DNA of 46,614 nucleotides from positions 1 through 46,614 of the forward strand of contig PRDH01000024.1 of NCBI GenBank assembly GCA_003345545.1, in the 5' to 3' direction. The position numbers and the translations under genes were made by a program. Origin of the DNA: Candidatus Thorarchaeota archaeon. Lineage in GTDB: Archaea; Asgardarchaeota; Thorarchaeia; Thorarchaeales; Thorarchaeaceae. Each line of letters opens with the position of its first letter. Within the stretch, counting starts at the first letter, position 1. Positions 15,294 through 22,623 of the stretch are shown one piece after another. The notes under the pieces are model-generated. The model searched no databases, had not been told where the DNA came from, and was given only the letters and a program-made list of their open reading frames with translations.

Positions 15294-16187
15294 TCACGCT
15301 ATATTCGGAATAACGAAATAGCCGACAATAAGCATCGATAGAAGTGCTAGCGTCAGGATAAGCCAAAGGGGTTTGCTCCAGTCCTTGACAGCAGCACCAT
15401 CGAACGGTGGGATAGGTATCATGTTGAAGAGACCTAGAACGGAGTTGATTATGATTCCATATCGCACGAGAAACATGAGATAGTTCAAGGTCGAAGGGCC
15501 TAATAGAAAGACAGAGAGCATGGCAGTGATTACCAGTCCCGAGGCGAACAGGAAATTGCTCAAGGGACCTGCTAGGCTCGTTTTTGCGTTAACTTCTTTG
15601 CTAGAGGCGCCACTTGTATACATTGTGCCAGTGCCAAAGATCGGTATCGAAAAGATGATGGCGATAGCTGAGAGATAGTAGCCCATCGATGTCATCCGAA
15701 ACTCGGACCACATACCATAGTGCTGAGCGGTGAATTTGTGGGCCAGTTCATGACCCATGAACGAAAGCAGGAAGACCGAAATCATACCAACAGGGACCCA
15801 CCAATAAGGTCCCGTGAGAAAGGAGGCGAATACAACGATTCCGTTTATAATCCCAGTAGGTGCCCCAAATATCGAGATGCTCACAAGAATGACTAGTATT
15901 GAGGCAATGAGCAGGTCCCTCTTCTCGGTGGCAGAGAATCGTGCCCTCTTCGTAGGTCGTCGTGCCATCTTCTTTTCTGGCACTATGGGTGTCCATGTTT
16001 GATTCTCTTCTTGGTAGTCTTCTGTCTCAAGTGATTCGGAAACCCGATGTTTCGCATCTTCACGAACCCGCTGAATCCCAGGACAACCATGGCTCTCAGG
16101 AAGCCTGTGCTCTCCGCAATAGATCCCATTGCAGTAAGGGCATTTGAAGTTTAGGTCCTCTTTCCCGCACAGAGAGCATTGCATCAT
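15294..16187 (-). CDS. AN1-type zinc finger / site-2 protease (M50) membrane fusion
   Basis: From ATG 16187 the product has 297 residues. Residues 4-35 (CSLC, CPYC, CGEHRLPESHGC) are an AN1-type zinc finger, a module of eukaryotic stress and ubiquitin-related proteins. A charged linker (40-90) leads to several membrane segments. The metalloprotease motif GHELAH (145-150) lies in one of them. The second site MIPIPPFDG (Asp263) gives the third zinc ligand as in site-2 proteases. Such enzymes cut membrane-bound substrates within the bilayer. The AN1 domain would face the cytosol and may choose substrates. AGGTG precedes the MM start; the frame is open to 16223, but that extension lacks a ribosome site. 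It is upstream of the topoisomerase VI genes, with no evident functional link. Confidence 0.87.
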   Translation of the reverse strand: MMQCSLCGKEDLNFKCPYCNGIYCGEHRLPESHGCPGIQRVREDAKHRVSESLETEDYQEENQTWTPIVPEKKMARRPTKRARFSATEKRDLLIASILVILVSISIFGAPTGIINGIVVFASFLTGPYWWVPVGMISVFLLSFMGHELAHKFTAQHYGMWSEFRMTSMGYYLSAIAIIFSIPIFGTGTMYTSGASSKEVNAKTSLAGPLSNFLFASGLVITAMLSVFLLGPSTLNYLMFLVRYGIIINSVLGLFNMIPIPPFDGAAVKDWSKPLWLILTLALLSMLIVGYFVIPNIA

Positions 16188-16354
16188 TGAAACACCTGAC
16201 CAGACTGATTTGTGACTCCTCAACTGTTGTAGTATATCCGTATTCCTATCTGACCCATGGTACCATTGGCCCTCAGGAACAAGCTCTCACACAACCCTTA
16301 AGTAACGATTGAAGTGAGCCGAAGATAGTTCTGGGAGACTCGGAGAGAGAATCA

Positions 16355-17743
16355 TTGGACTACGACGTCGCTATCGTGGGCAGCGGCCCTGCCGGAATAT
16401 TCTGTGCTCTCGAACTCATTCAGCACAATCCTGATCTTAACATCGTAATGATCGAACGGGGAAAGAGCATCGAGAAACGCGATTGCCCGAACTCGGATGC
16501 CACTCCTGGCTGCAGGAAATGCAGTCCCTGCAACGTCTTGGCTGGGTGGGGTGGAGCAGGTTCTTTCTCAGATGGCAAACTATCGAAATCCACCCAAGTC
16601 GGAGGTTGGCTTGATGAGGTCTTGGGCACAAAAAGTCTGACGGACCTTATCGAGTATGTCGACCAGACATATATTGACTATGGCGCCCCCACAAAGATCT
16701 ATGGCGAGGATGAAGACGCAGTTGAGGCCTATTCTGACAAGGCTGTGTTGAATGGCATGGAGCTCATACCGCAACGGGTACGCCATATGGGTCGTGAAGG
16801 CAGCATCCATGTCCTGCAGCGAATGTACGAGAAGATTAGTGAGCATGCCACTGTGCGGTTCAATACTGAGGCGAAGGATATTCAGATCAATGGACATGCA
16901 GTCCAGGGACTTGTAACAAATGGTGGAGAAATCGTCAAGGCAAGATACCTCATCGCTGCTCCAGGTAGAATTGGTAATGAGTGGTTATCCAAACAGGCGG
17001 ATAGATTGAGCCTGCACACTGAAAACAATTATGTGGACATTGGTCTTCGTGTTGAGATTCCAGAGCCAGTGATGCGAGAGGTTGCGGAGGCTCTCTATGA
17101 GCCCAAGCTGATATACTACTCAAAACGATTTGATGACAAGGTCAGGCTCTTTTGCTTCAATCCTGGCGGGGTCGTCACAACAGAGTACTATGATGATATT
17201 CTCACGGTGAATGGGCAGTCATTCGCAAACAAGAGAACGCCCAATTCGAACTTTGCACTTCTTGTATCGACCCGATTCACGGCACCATTCAAGGAGCCTA
17301 TCGCATATGGCCAGTCTATCGCACGTCTTGCCAACATGCTTGGCGATGGAGTGATTGTTCAGCGACTTGCTGATCTGCGAAGGGGGAAGAGGAGCACTTT
17401 CGAACGAATCGCTCGAAGTCCCATCAAACCAAGCCTCCACAGTGCCTCTCCAGGAGACCTTAGCTTCGTTCTTCCCTTTAGACACTTGAACTCCATCCTG
17501 GAGATGCTGGAAGCTTTGGACAAGCTCTGCCCGGGTGTCGCTGATGATGGAACACTGCTGTATGGAGTAGAGGTCAAATTCTATTCGTCGCGGCTCAAGC
17601 TAAGCAGTGTTCTTGAAACTGAGGTGAATAATCTTTACGCAGTTGGTGATGGAGCTGGAATAACCAGAGGTCTCATGCAGGCATCCGTGTCAGGTGTCAT
17701 TGCTGCACGCGATATTCTTGGCAAGGAGAAGGCAAAGGTCTAA
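16355..17743 (+). CDS. FAD-dependent dehydrogenase, COG2509-like
   Basis: The N terminus MDYDVAIVGSGPAGIFCALE is a Rossmann FAD-binding motif (GxGxxG at about 9-14), and ERGKSIEKR binds the adenosine ribose. A Cys-rich insert, CPNSDATPGCRKCSPCNVLAGWGGAGSF (about 43-70), is typical of the COG2509 group of uncharacterised FAD-dependent dehydrogenases. The C-terminal VNNLYAVGDGAGITRGLMQA closes the FAD site. The four cysteines may bind an Fe-S cluster or a metal. Substrate is unknown. The start is TTG at 16355 after GGAGAGAG. The gene stands alone between the divergent AN1-S2P gene and the Hsp20 operon; CTTAAGTAA near 16300 is a possible TATA element. Confidence 0.82.
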   Translation: MDYDVAIVGSGPAGIFCALELIQHNPDLNIVMIERGKSIEKRDCPNSDATPGCRKCSPCNVLAGWGGAGSFSDGKLSKSTQVGGWLDEVLGTKSLTDLIEYVDQTYIDYGAPTKIYGEDEDAVEAYSDKAVLNGMELIPQRVRHMGREGSIHVLQRMYEKISEHATVRFNTEAKDIQINGHAVQGLVTNGGEIVKARYLIAAPGRIGNEWLSKQADRLSLHTENNYVDIGLRVEIPEPVMREVAEALYEPKLIYYSKRFDDKVRLFCFNPGGVVTTEYYDDILTVNGQSFANKRTPNSNFALLVSTRFTAPFKEPIAYGQSIARLANMLGDGVIVQRLADLRRGKRSTFERIARSPIKPSLHSASPGDLSFVLPFRHLNSILEMLEALDKLCPGVADDGTLLYGVEVKFYSSRLKLSSVLETEVNNLYAVGDGAGITRGLMQASVSGVIAARDILGKEKAKV

Positions 17744-17775
17744 CTGCCCCTCCAAAGTGATGAGCACTTCCTAAG

Positions 17776-17850
17776 GTTTATATACCTAATATACCAAGTG
17801 GTATTAGTATACCAAGTGGTATACTAGGTGTTGACTAGCACCTATATAGA
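17776..17850 (+). promoter_or_regulatory. Promoter and tandem palindromic operator of the Hsp20-Cdc48 operon
   Basis: A TATA-like GTTTATATACC lies at 17776-17786, followed by two exact copies of ATACCAAGTGGTAT at 17791-17804 and 17809-17822. Each is an inverted repeat ATACCA-N2-TGGTAT, and the copies are 18 bases apart centre to centre. A second TATA-like CTATATAG lies at about 17842-17849. Two identical sites on nearly one helical face suggest cooperative repressor binding at the transcription start, as expected for a heat-shock promoter. The sites differ from the published Phr and HSR1 operators known to me. Confidence 0.75.
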
Positions 17851-17855
17851 AAGGG

Positions 17856-17896
17856 GCCCCACATGATGACTCAAGGGCGGCATTGCCGCCCGGGGC
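17856..17896 (+). promoter_or_regulatory. GC-rich hairpin in Hsp20 leader
   Basis: GGGCGGC (17875-17881) and GCCGCCC (17885-17891) form a perfect 7-bp stem with an ATT loop. The stem is extended by GCCCC (17856-17860) pairing with GGGGC (17892-17896) across a 14-base bulge that holds ATGATGACTCAA. It lies just before GGAGG at 17906-17910. It could modulate translation of the Hsp20 gene; the stem is rather strong for a simple melting thermometer. Confidence 0.45.
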
Positions 17897-17922
17897 TCTG
17901 CAATTGGAGGATGGATTCTCAT

Positions 17923-18354
17923 ATGATAGACGACGACTTTGAGTCAGTGTTCAGAAGACTGCTCGAGTCCCTAAGGGGCTCCCTTGGAGCGTTTCCAGAG
18001 GGTACTACGTCATTCAGCTACGTCACTGGCTCAGTATTCAGTGATACCGATACTGAGGGCAGAATCCTTTCGGATTCGGAACCAGATATTGAACGAATCG
18101 ATTTAGAAGATGAAGTGCTATTCATCGCCAACATTGGTTACAACGACCCGAGCGAATACTCAATCAAGGTGGAAGCGAAGACTCTTAGAATCATTCACGA
18201 GATTGATGGCAAAGAAAGACGCGTCGACTTAGACTTTGACGTTGAAATCAATCACTCACACGCATCTTTACGAAACGGTGTTTTGGAGATATCATTGAAG
18301 ATTGAAAAGAAAGGCAATTCTGGAAATAGAGAAGGATATTTGACGATAGATTAG
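17923..18354 (+). CDS. Small heat-shock protein, Hsp20/alpha-crystallin family
   Basis: The C-terminal about 80 residues form an alpha-crystallin/CS-type beta sandwich (DEVLFIANIGYNDPSEYSIK, KTLRIIHEIDGKERRVDLDF) ending in HASLRNGVLEISLKI. That segment matches the family signature A-x3-NGVLxI. These ATP-independent chaperones hold unfolding proteins for later refolding or removal. The N-terminal region is acidic and serine-rich, as is variable in the family. The open frame reaches ATG 17863, but residues encoded before 17911 come from a GC-rich hairpin and do not look like Hsp20. GGAGG at 17906-17910 favours ATG 17923, with 17911 and 17863 as alternatives. It lies 14 bases upstream of the Cdc48 gene, so chaperone and unfoldase are coexpressed under the palindromic operator. 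Confidence 0.82.
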   Translation: MIDDDFESVFRRLLESLRGSLGAFPEGTTSFSYVTGSVFSDTDTEGRILSDSEPDIERIDLEDEVLFIANIGYNDPSEYSIKVEAKTLRIIHEIDGKERRVDLDFDVEINHSHASLRNGVLEISLKIEKKGNSGNREGYLTID

Positions 18355-18368
18355 AGAGGGAAACAAGA

Positions 18369-20558
18369 ATGAGCGAAAAAACAATACGACTGAAAGTCGC
18401 CGCTGCTATGCCCAAAGATCAAGGACGCGGCATCATCAGATTGAACTCTGACGTGAGAAGTCACCTTGGAGTTAGGTCCGGAGACTACGTCTTGGTCAGA
18501 GGCAGCAAGGAAACAATAGCTGTCTGTTGGCCCAGTCTTAAGGAGGATGAAGTCTTGGACATGGTCCGGATGGATGGCTTGATTCGTAGTAATGCAGGCG
18601 TAAAGCTAGGAGAGTTGGTGGAAGTATGTAGCGTGTCTGTTCCTGATGCAACACGCGTTGTCATTGCACCTAGTCAGCCTGTCAGATTTCAGCAGGGCTT
18701 TGATAACTACCTGAAGCAGCAGATACTCAATCGGCCAATCACCAAGGGCGATACGATTCTTATCTCCTCGATTGGACAGGGAATGCAATTCACGGTCACA
18801 GCTGTAGCGCCTGGCAAGTTTGGCAGAATCACACCTGACACGTCGGTTGACGTGTTGACCAAGCCAGTTCGACCAGAGGACATTTCAGTTCCCCAAGTTT
18901 CGTACGAAGATATCGGAGGGCTTGGCAAAGAGCTGGTCAAGATTCGTGAAATGATAGAACTGCCCATGAAGTCGCCAGAGTTGTTCAAGAGACTTGGAAT
19001 CACTCCCCCCAAGGGCGTGCTTCTTATGGGGCCTCCGGGAACCGGAAAGACCCTGATTGCCCGGGCCGTCGCCAATGAGTCGGGTGCGAACTTCAAGGTG
19101 ATAAATGGTCCTGAGATCATGTCGAAGTTCTATGGAGAGTCCGAACAGAAACTGCGTGAGACCTTTGAAGACGCAGAGAAGAATGCGCCATCCATTATCT
19201 TCATTGACGAGCTGGATAGTATTGCACCGAAACGTGCAGAAGTCACCGGAGAAGTCGAACGGAGAGTTGTTGCGCAGCTTTTGGCGCTCATGGACGGTCT
19301 CGCCAGTCGTGGCGAGGTAATAGTCATTGGTGCGACTAACCGTCCGGATGATATTGATGAGGCTCTGAGAAGACCTGGTAGATTCGATAGAGAGATTATC
19401 CTCGGAGTGCCTGATAAGAAGGGGCGACTTGAGATTCTTCAGATTCATACAAGAGCTATGCCTTTGGAGGAAGGTCTTGATTTAGAGAAGCTGGCTGCAG
19501 TCACTCACGGATTCGTCGGTGCTGACCTCTCAGCACTGGCGCGAGAGGCTGCAATGCAGGCTCTACGAAGAGTATTGCCGCATGTCGATCCAGACACAGG
19601 AGACATTCCGGCCGATGTTCTGAATAGCCTCTTCGTCACTCAAGCTGATTTTGATATGGCTCTCACTGAGGTGTCTCCCTCAGCTCTGAGAGAGGTTCTT
19701 GTCGAGAAGCCTAATGTCCGGTGGGACGATGTAGGCGGTCTTGCTAAGGTCAAGATGCAGCTACGCGAGGCCGTTGAGGCGCCTCTGAAATACCCTGAAG
19801 TCTTTGAAGGGATGGGCATAAGGACACCAAAGGGAGTACTCCTATTTGGGCCGCCTGGGACAGGTAAGACTCTGCTTGCAAAAGCGGTAGCCACTGAAAC
19901 CGAGGCCAACTTCATATCCGTGAGGGGTCCTGAAGTGTTCAACAAGTACGTCGGAGAGTCTGAGAAGGCTGTACGCGAGGTGTTCAAAAAAGCACGTCAG
20001 GTGGCTCCATGCGTGCTCTTCTTCGATGAGATTGACGCGATACTTGGCGCACGAGGGACGCGTGATGACACTGGCGTAAGCCACAGAATTGTGAATCAAT
20101 TCCTCGCTGAACTTGATGGTATGGTGTCCCTTCAAAATGTGCTTGTAATAGGTGCCACTAACAGAGCAGACATCCTAGACCCAGCCGTGCTTCGACCCGG
20201 CCGTTTCGATTCTGTGCTATTCGTTCCGCCTCCAGATCGTGATGCAAGAGTCGAGATATTCAAGGTACACACACGTAACATGCCATTGGCTGATGATGTG
20301 AGTATCGAGAAACTGGCTGACATGACCGATGGCTTCTCTGGGGCTGACATTGAAGGTCTTGTCAGAGAGGCCGCAATGGCCGCAGTTCGAAGTGACTGGA
20401 AGGCAAAACCCGTTCACATGAAGCACTTCAAGGCTGCACTAGAGGAGATCCGTCCAAGCATCTCGCCAGATGATGTGAAACGGTTCATGGAACTTGCTGA
20501 ACAAGTCAAGAAGCGGCAGCCTCAGAAATCATCTGACGTGTTACCTGGCTACATGTGA
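18369..20558 (+). CDS. cdc48: Cdc48/p97/VCP-type AAA+ ATPase
   Basis: The 729-residue protein has the full Cdc48 layout. An N domain (1-170; double-psi barrel [20 protein letters not shown] plus a second lobe) is followed by two AAA+ rings. D1 has Walker A GPPGTGKT (221-228), Walker B IIFIDE (276-281) and RRPGRFD (334-340). D2 has GPPGTGKT (494-501), VLFFDE (549-554) and RPGRFD. It forms a hexamer that pulls proteins through its pore for degradation by the proteasome or release from complexes. The C terminus ends LPGYM, close to but not a perfect HbYX proteasome-docking motif. ATG 18369 follows GAGAGGG. It is cotranscribed with Hsp20, 14 bases upstream, and ends before a hairpin terminator. 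Confidence 0.97.
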   Translation: MSEKTIRLKVAAAMPKDQGRGIIRLNSDVRSHLGVRSGDYVLVRGSKETIAVCWPSLKEDEVLDMVRMDGLIRSNAGVKLGELVEVCSVSVPDATRVVIAPSQPVRFQQGFDNYLKQQILNRPITKGDTILISSIGQGMQFTVTAVAPGKFGRITPDTSVDVLTKPVRPEDISVPQVSYEDIGGLGKELVKIREMIELPMKSPELFKRLGITPPKGVLLMGPPGTGKTLIARAVANESGANFKVINGPEIMSKFYGESEQKLRETFEDAEKNAPSIIFIDELDSIAPKRAEVTGEVERRVVAQLLALMDGLASRGEVIVIGATNRPDDIDEALRRPGRFDREIILGVPDKKGRLEILQIHTRAMPLEEGLDLEKLAAVTHGFVGADLSALAREAAMQALRRVLPHVDPDTGDIPADVLNSLFVTQADFDMALTEVSPSALREVLVEKPNVRWDDVGGLAKVKMQLREAVEAPLKYPEVFEGMGIRTPKGVLLFGPPGTGKTLLAKAVATETEANFISVRGPEVFNKYVGESEKAVREVFKKARQVAPCVLFFDEIDAILGARGTRDDTGVSHRIVNQFLAELDGMVSLQNVLVIGATNRADILDPAVLRPGRFDSVLFVPPPDRDARVEIFKVHTRNMPLADDVSIEKLADMTDGFSGADIEGLVREAAMAAVRSDWKAKPVHMKHFKAALEEIRPSISPDDVKRFMELAEQVKKRQPQKSSDVLPGYM

Positions 20559-20570
20559 GATGACTGAATC

Positions 20571-20617
20571 GGACTGGATGAATCACAATAGTCCAGTCCT
20601 TCTTTCTTCTTTCTTGC
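20571..20617 (+). terminator. Hairpin plus pyrimidine tract after cdc48
   Basis: GGACTGGA (20571-20578) pairs with TCCAGTCC (20592-20599) across a 13-base loop. It is followed directly by a T/C-rich run with several TTTC/TTCT blocks to about 20617. Archaeal termination depends mainly on the T-rich tract, and its position 13 bases after the Cdc48 stop fits the end of the Hsp20-Cdc48 transcript. Confidence 0.7.
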
Positions 20618-20763
20618 TGCGCACGGTTTGCTACTGCTGATGTGGTTCTCACGAAAGGCTTCCCATCGAGACGGGCAAAAATGCACTTTGACCTACAATC
20701 ACGATACCCTTTTGAATGGTAATTCAATGATGAGAAATGCGCCCACTCTCTGGAGGTAAGGAA

Positions 20764-21651
20764 ATGTCTGACTTCTATCCCATATCGCCACTTGTTGGCA
20801 TTACGAACACAAGCTATGGCGCACAAGCTGGCGTTCTAAATGAAATGTGGGCTGTACGTGTTGTACACGGGAGAAAGATTATCGCCGAGAAGACCATTCC
20901 CTGTCTTGAGCTTGACAACATTGTAGGTGTTGCGTACGGCCATATTAGAGTAGAGGGACTGAGCCGACATGCTGTGGCCGCGATGGCAGGCAGATTGATG
21001 CAGTATGCACGCAAGTATCAAGAGAGTGGTGTATGTCCGAATTATGAGCTGGCTGAATTCACCTACGATGATGGTTCAACTGCAGGCGCACAAACAGCTT
21101 CATCGGGTGGTAGTTCCGAAGGTGCCTCACCGGAGGTGGCAGCAACAGCAACACTTCCTGACCTTAGAGTGGCAGAAGTGCCGCAAATACCTAGAACAAT
21201 TGGAGACGCTGCATGGCAGCAACTCATCGAAGCGCATGCTGCCCTGATTTACGAGGTCTCTGCATATGCCAAGAGCCTTCCCACAGGACACCTAGAAACA
21301 ATGTTCAGTAAAGCCGCTGACCAACTGATACATTTCTGGGTCACATCTAATCCCGCTGACCAGTCCGCAGTGCTGAAGGGTTTCGGAGCATTGATTCAGA
21401 GCTGTTCGAAGGAGAGTCAATTGCCAAATACTAGTACTGGTAGTGCAACAATTGAAACAGGAACCTGCGAGCTATTACGTATCTGCAGATTGCTTGATCC
21501 AAATATGTCCATGATGCCCGCGGGGTACCCATGTACGTTTCATGAGATGATTGCCAAGAAGATTAGTGTCCTGTCAGGTATCAAAGTCAGTGTCAATACC
21601 TCATCAATAGGCTGCATTGTTGGTATGTCTGTTGAGTCATCGGTCTTTTGA
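20764..21651 (+). CDS. Hypothetical two-domain protein with Gly/Ser linker, 295 aa
   Basis: I do not recognise this family. ATG 20764 follows GGAGGT at an ideal distance, so the nine upstream in-frame codons are excluded. Residues about 1-95 form an alpha/beta domain (EMWAVRVVHGRKIIAEKTIP, then HIRVEGLSRHAVAAMAGRLM). Residues about 100-140 are a low-complexity Ser/Gly/Ala/Thr linker. Residues about 145-295 are a second, mainly helical domain (WQQLIEAHAALIYEVSAYAK) with a final beta segment, FHEMIAKKISVLSGIKVSVN, and a few cysteines. No signal peptide or membrane segment is visible. It is monocistronic, lying after the cdc48 terminator with about 145 bases before the ribosome site. The two-domain form with a flexible tether suggests a signalling or scaffold role, but nothing specific. 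Confidence 0.68.
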   Translation: MSDFYPISPLVGITNTSYGAQAGVLNEMWAVRVVHGRKIIAEKTIPCLELDNIVGVAYGHIRVEGLSRHAVAAMAGRLMQYARKYQESGVCPNYELAEFTYDDGSTAGAQTASSGGSSEGASPEVAATATLPDLRVAEVPQIPRTIGDAAWQQLIEAHAALIYEVSAYAKSLPTGHLETMFSKAADQLIHFWVTSNPADQSAVLKGFGALIQSCSKESQLPNTSTGSATIETGTCELLRICRLLDPNMSMMPAGYPCTFHEMIAKKISVLSGIKVSVNTSSIGCIVGMSVESSVF

Positions 21652-21754
21652 AACCAGAACAATACTCCTCTTAGCCACCCAATAATCTTAAATCGCTTGA
21701 ACCGATTCATGTACAATTAGACGAGACAACGTGGTGAGTCTCGAGCAGGAGCTT

Positions 21755-22045
21755 ATGACATTGAGCTACTTAACTTGGCGTGAATACACGCGTTCTGGTC
21801 CTGTGTGTCTGGGCGCACTCCTTGTGATTGTTGGCGCAGTTCTTGCACTGTTGCCTGGGTATAACCCAGCCTACGACTTCATACCTGGATACACTGTACT
21901 AATCGGCGCTGCTTTAGCAATCGTTGGAGTATTATTCATAATAATGGGCTTCCTCTTCACAAAGAAGAAACGTGACTCTGTCACTACCCCAATCGACACC
22001 AGGAAGCTGAGTGACACTCCACCACCGCCACCGCCACCAGACTAA
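21755..22045 (+). CDS. Small two-helix membrane protein with poly-proline tail
   Basis: The 96-residue product has two hydrophobic helices: VCLGALLVIVGAVLALLP (about 15-32) and a second, about residues 45-67, starting YTVLIGAALAIVGVLFIIMG. A positively charged FTKKKRDS follows, so both ends probably face the cytosol. The tail ends in DT followed by seven prolines and a final Asp. Poly-proline runs bind SH3, WW and profilin folds in eukaryotes, and some Asgard profilins are reported to bind poly-proline; a link here is speculative. AGGAG just before ATG 21755 supports this start, though GTG at 21731 or 21734 would add up to eight residues. It is apparently monocistronic. Family not recognised. 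Confidence 0.62.
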   Translation: MTLSYLTWREYTRSGPVCLGALLVIVGAVLALLPGYNPAYDFIPGYTVLIGAALAIVGVLFIIMGFLFTKKKRDSVTTPIDTRKLSDTPPPPPPPD

Positions 22046-22097
22046 TCCTCACTGGATCCATCATTACACCTGAGCTCTTGGGTCACTAAGATCCTTG

Positions 22098-22121
22098 GGC
22101 TCTCGTTCTCTTTCTCTTTTT
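22098..22121 (+). terminator. Pyrimidine-tract terminator candidate
   Basis: A run of T and C ending in CTTTTT follows the poly-proline membrane-protein gene by about 50 bases, with only weak upstream pairing. Archaeal terminators often consist of such T-rich tracts alone. Confidence 0.35.
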
Positions 22122-22227
22122 GACCAATAAAGAACCGATTTATTCCATTCGCTTCATCGCGCAAATCCTAATATGTGACCGAGATAGTTTCTCCTTAGGA
22201 CAGACTACTGGATGGTGCACAGTCTAG

Positions 22228-22521
22228 ATGAAGATTAACCTCGAATATCGTAATAGTCAATTCCACGAGTGCTCGGGGCAACCGACTACTGCCATTAGCT
22301 TGACCGTGGATGATTCACAGAAGAAACTGATTCTTGTGATACCAACTGGTGCTAGCATGATAGAGCGCAGAGCGGCAGAACGAAATGCTCGTGGTATTGA
22401 GAAGGTGGGATTTCAGACTGCGAAACACGGACGCGTGGGGCGCGGCTATGAACTTGTAATTGAAGGGCATGGTGGTGGACTTCCAGACCGTTTGACGCAC
22501 TCACCGCGCGAAGTGTACTAG
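22228..22521 (+). CDS. Hypothetical small basic protein, 97 aa
   Basis: I do not recognise this product. It is basic and Arg/Gly-rich. An N-terminal beta-like part (MKINLEYRNSQFHECSGQPT, AISLTVDDSQKKLILVIPTG) is followed by a charged helix (MIERRAAERNARGIEKVG) and a Gly-rich C-terminal segment (GRVGRGYELVIEGHGGG). The composition would suit a nucleic-acid-binding or ribosome-associated protein, but no motif proves it. There is no strong ribosome site before ATG 22228. The upstream 180 bases contain A/T-rich candidates for a promoter near 22137-22172. The next gene begins about 100 bases later with its own ribosome site. Confidence 0.5.
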   Translation: MKINLEYRNSQFHECSGQPTTAISLTVDDSQKKLILVIPTGASMIERRAAERNARGIEKVGFQTAKHGRVGRGYELVIEGHGGGLPDRLTHSPREVY

Positions 22522-22623
22522 TACGTCAATTTTGTGAAACGTATGAATGGTCTTGCTGAGTCTGAAAAGAGAACGATCAATGAACCAAGAGAATCCCTGA
22601 TTCGTGTAGGAGTGTAATGGACA

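Noticed and set aside
18885..19448. 187-codon minus-strand frame inside cdc48
   Set aside because: It is opposite the highly conserved D1 ATPase region; the codon pattern belongs to the plus strand.
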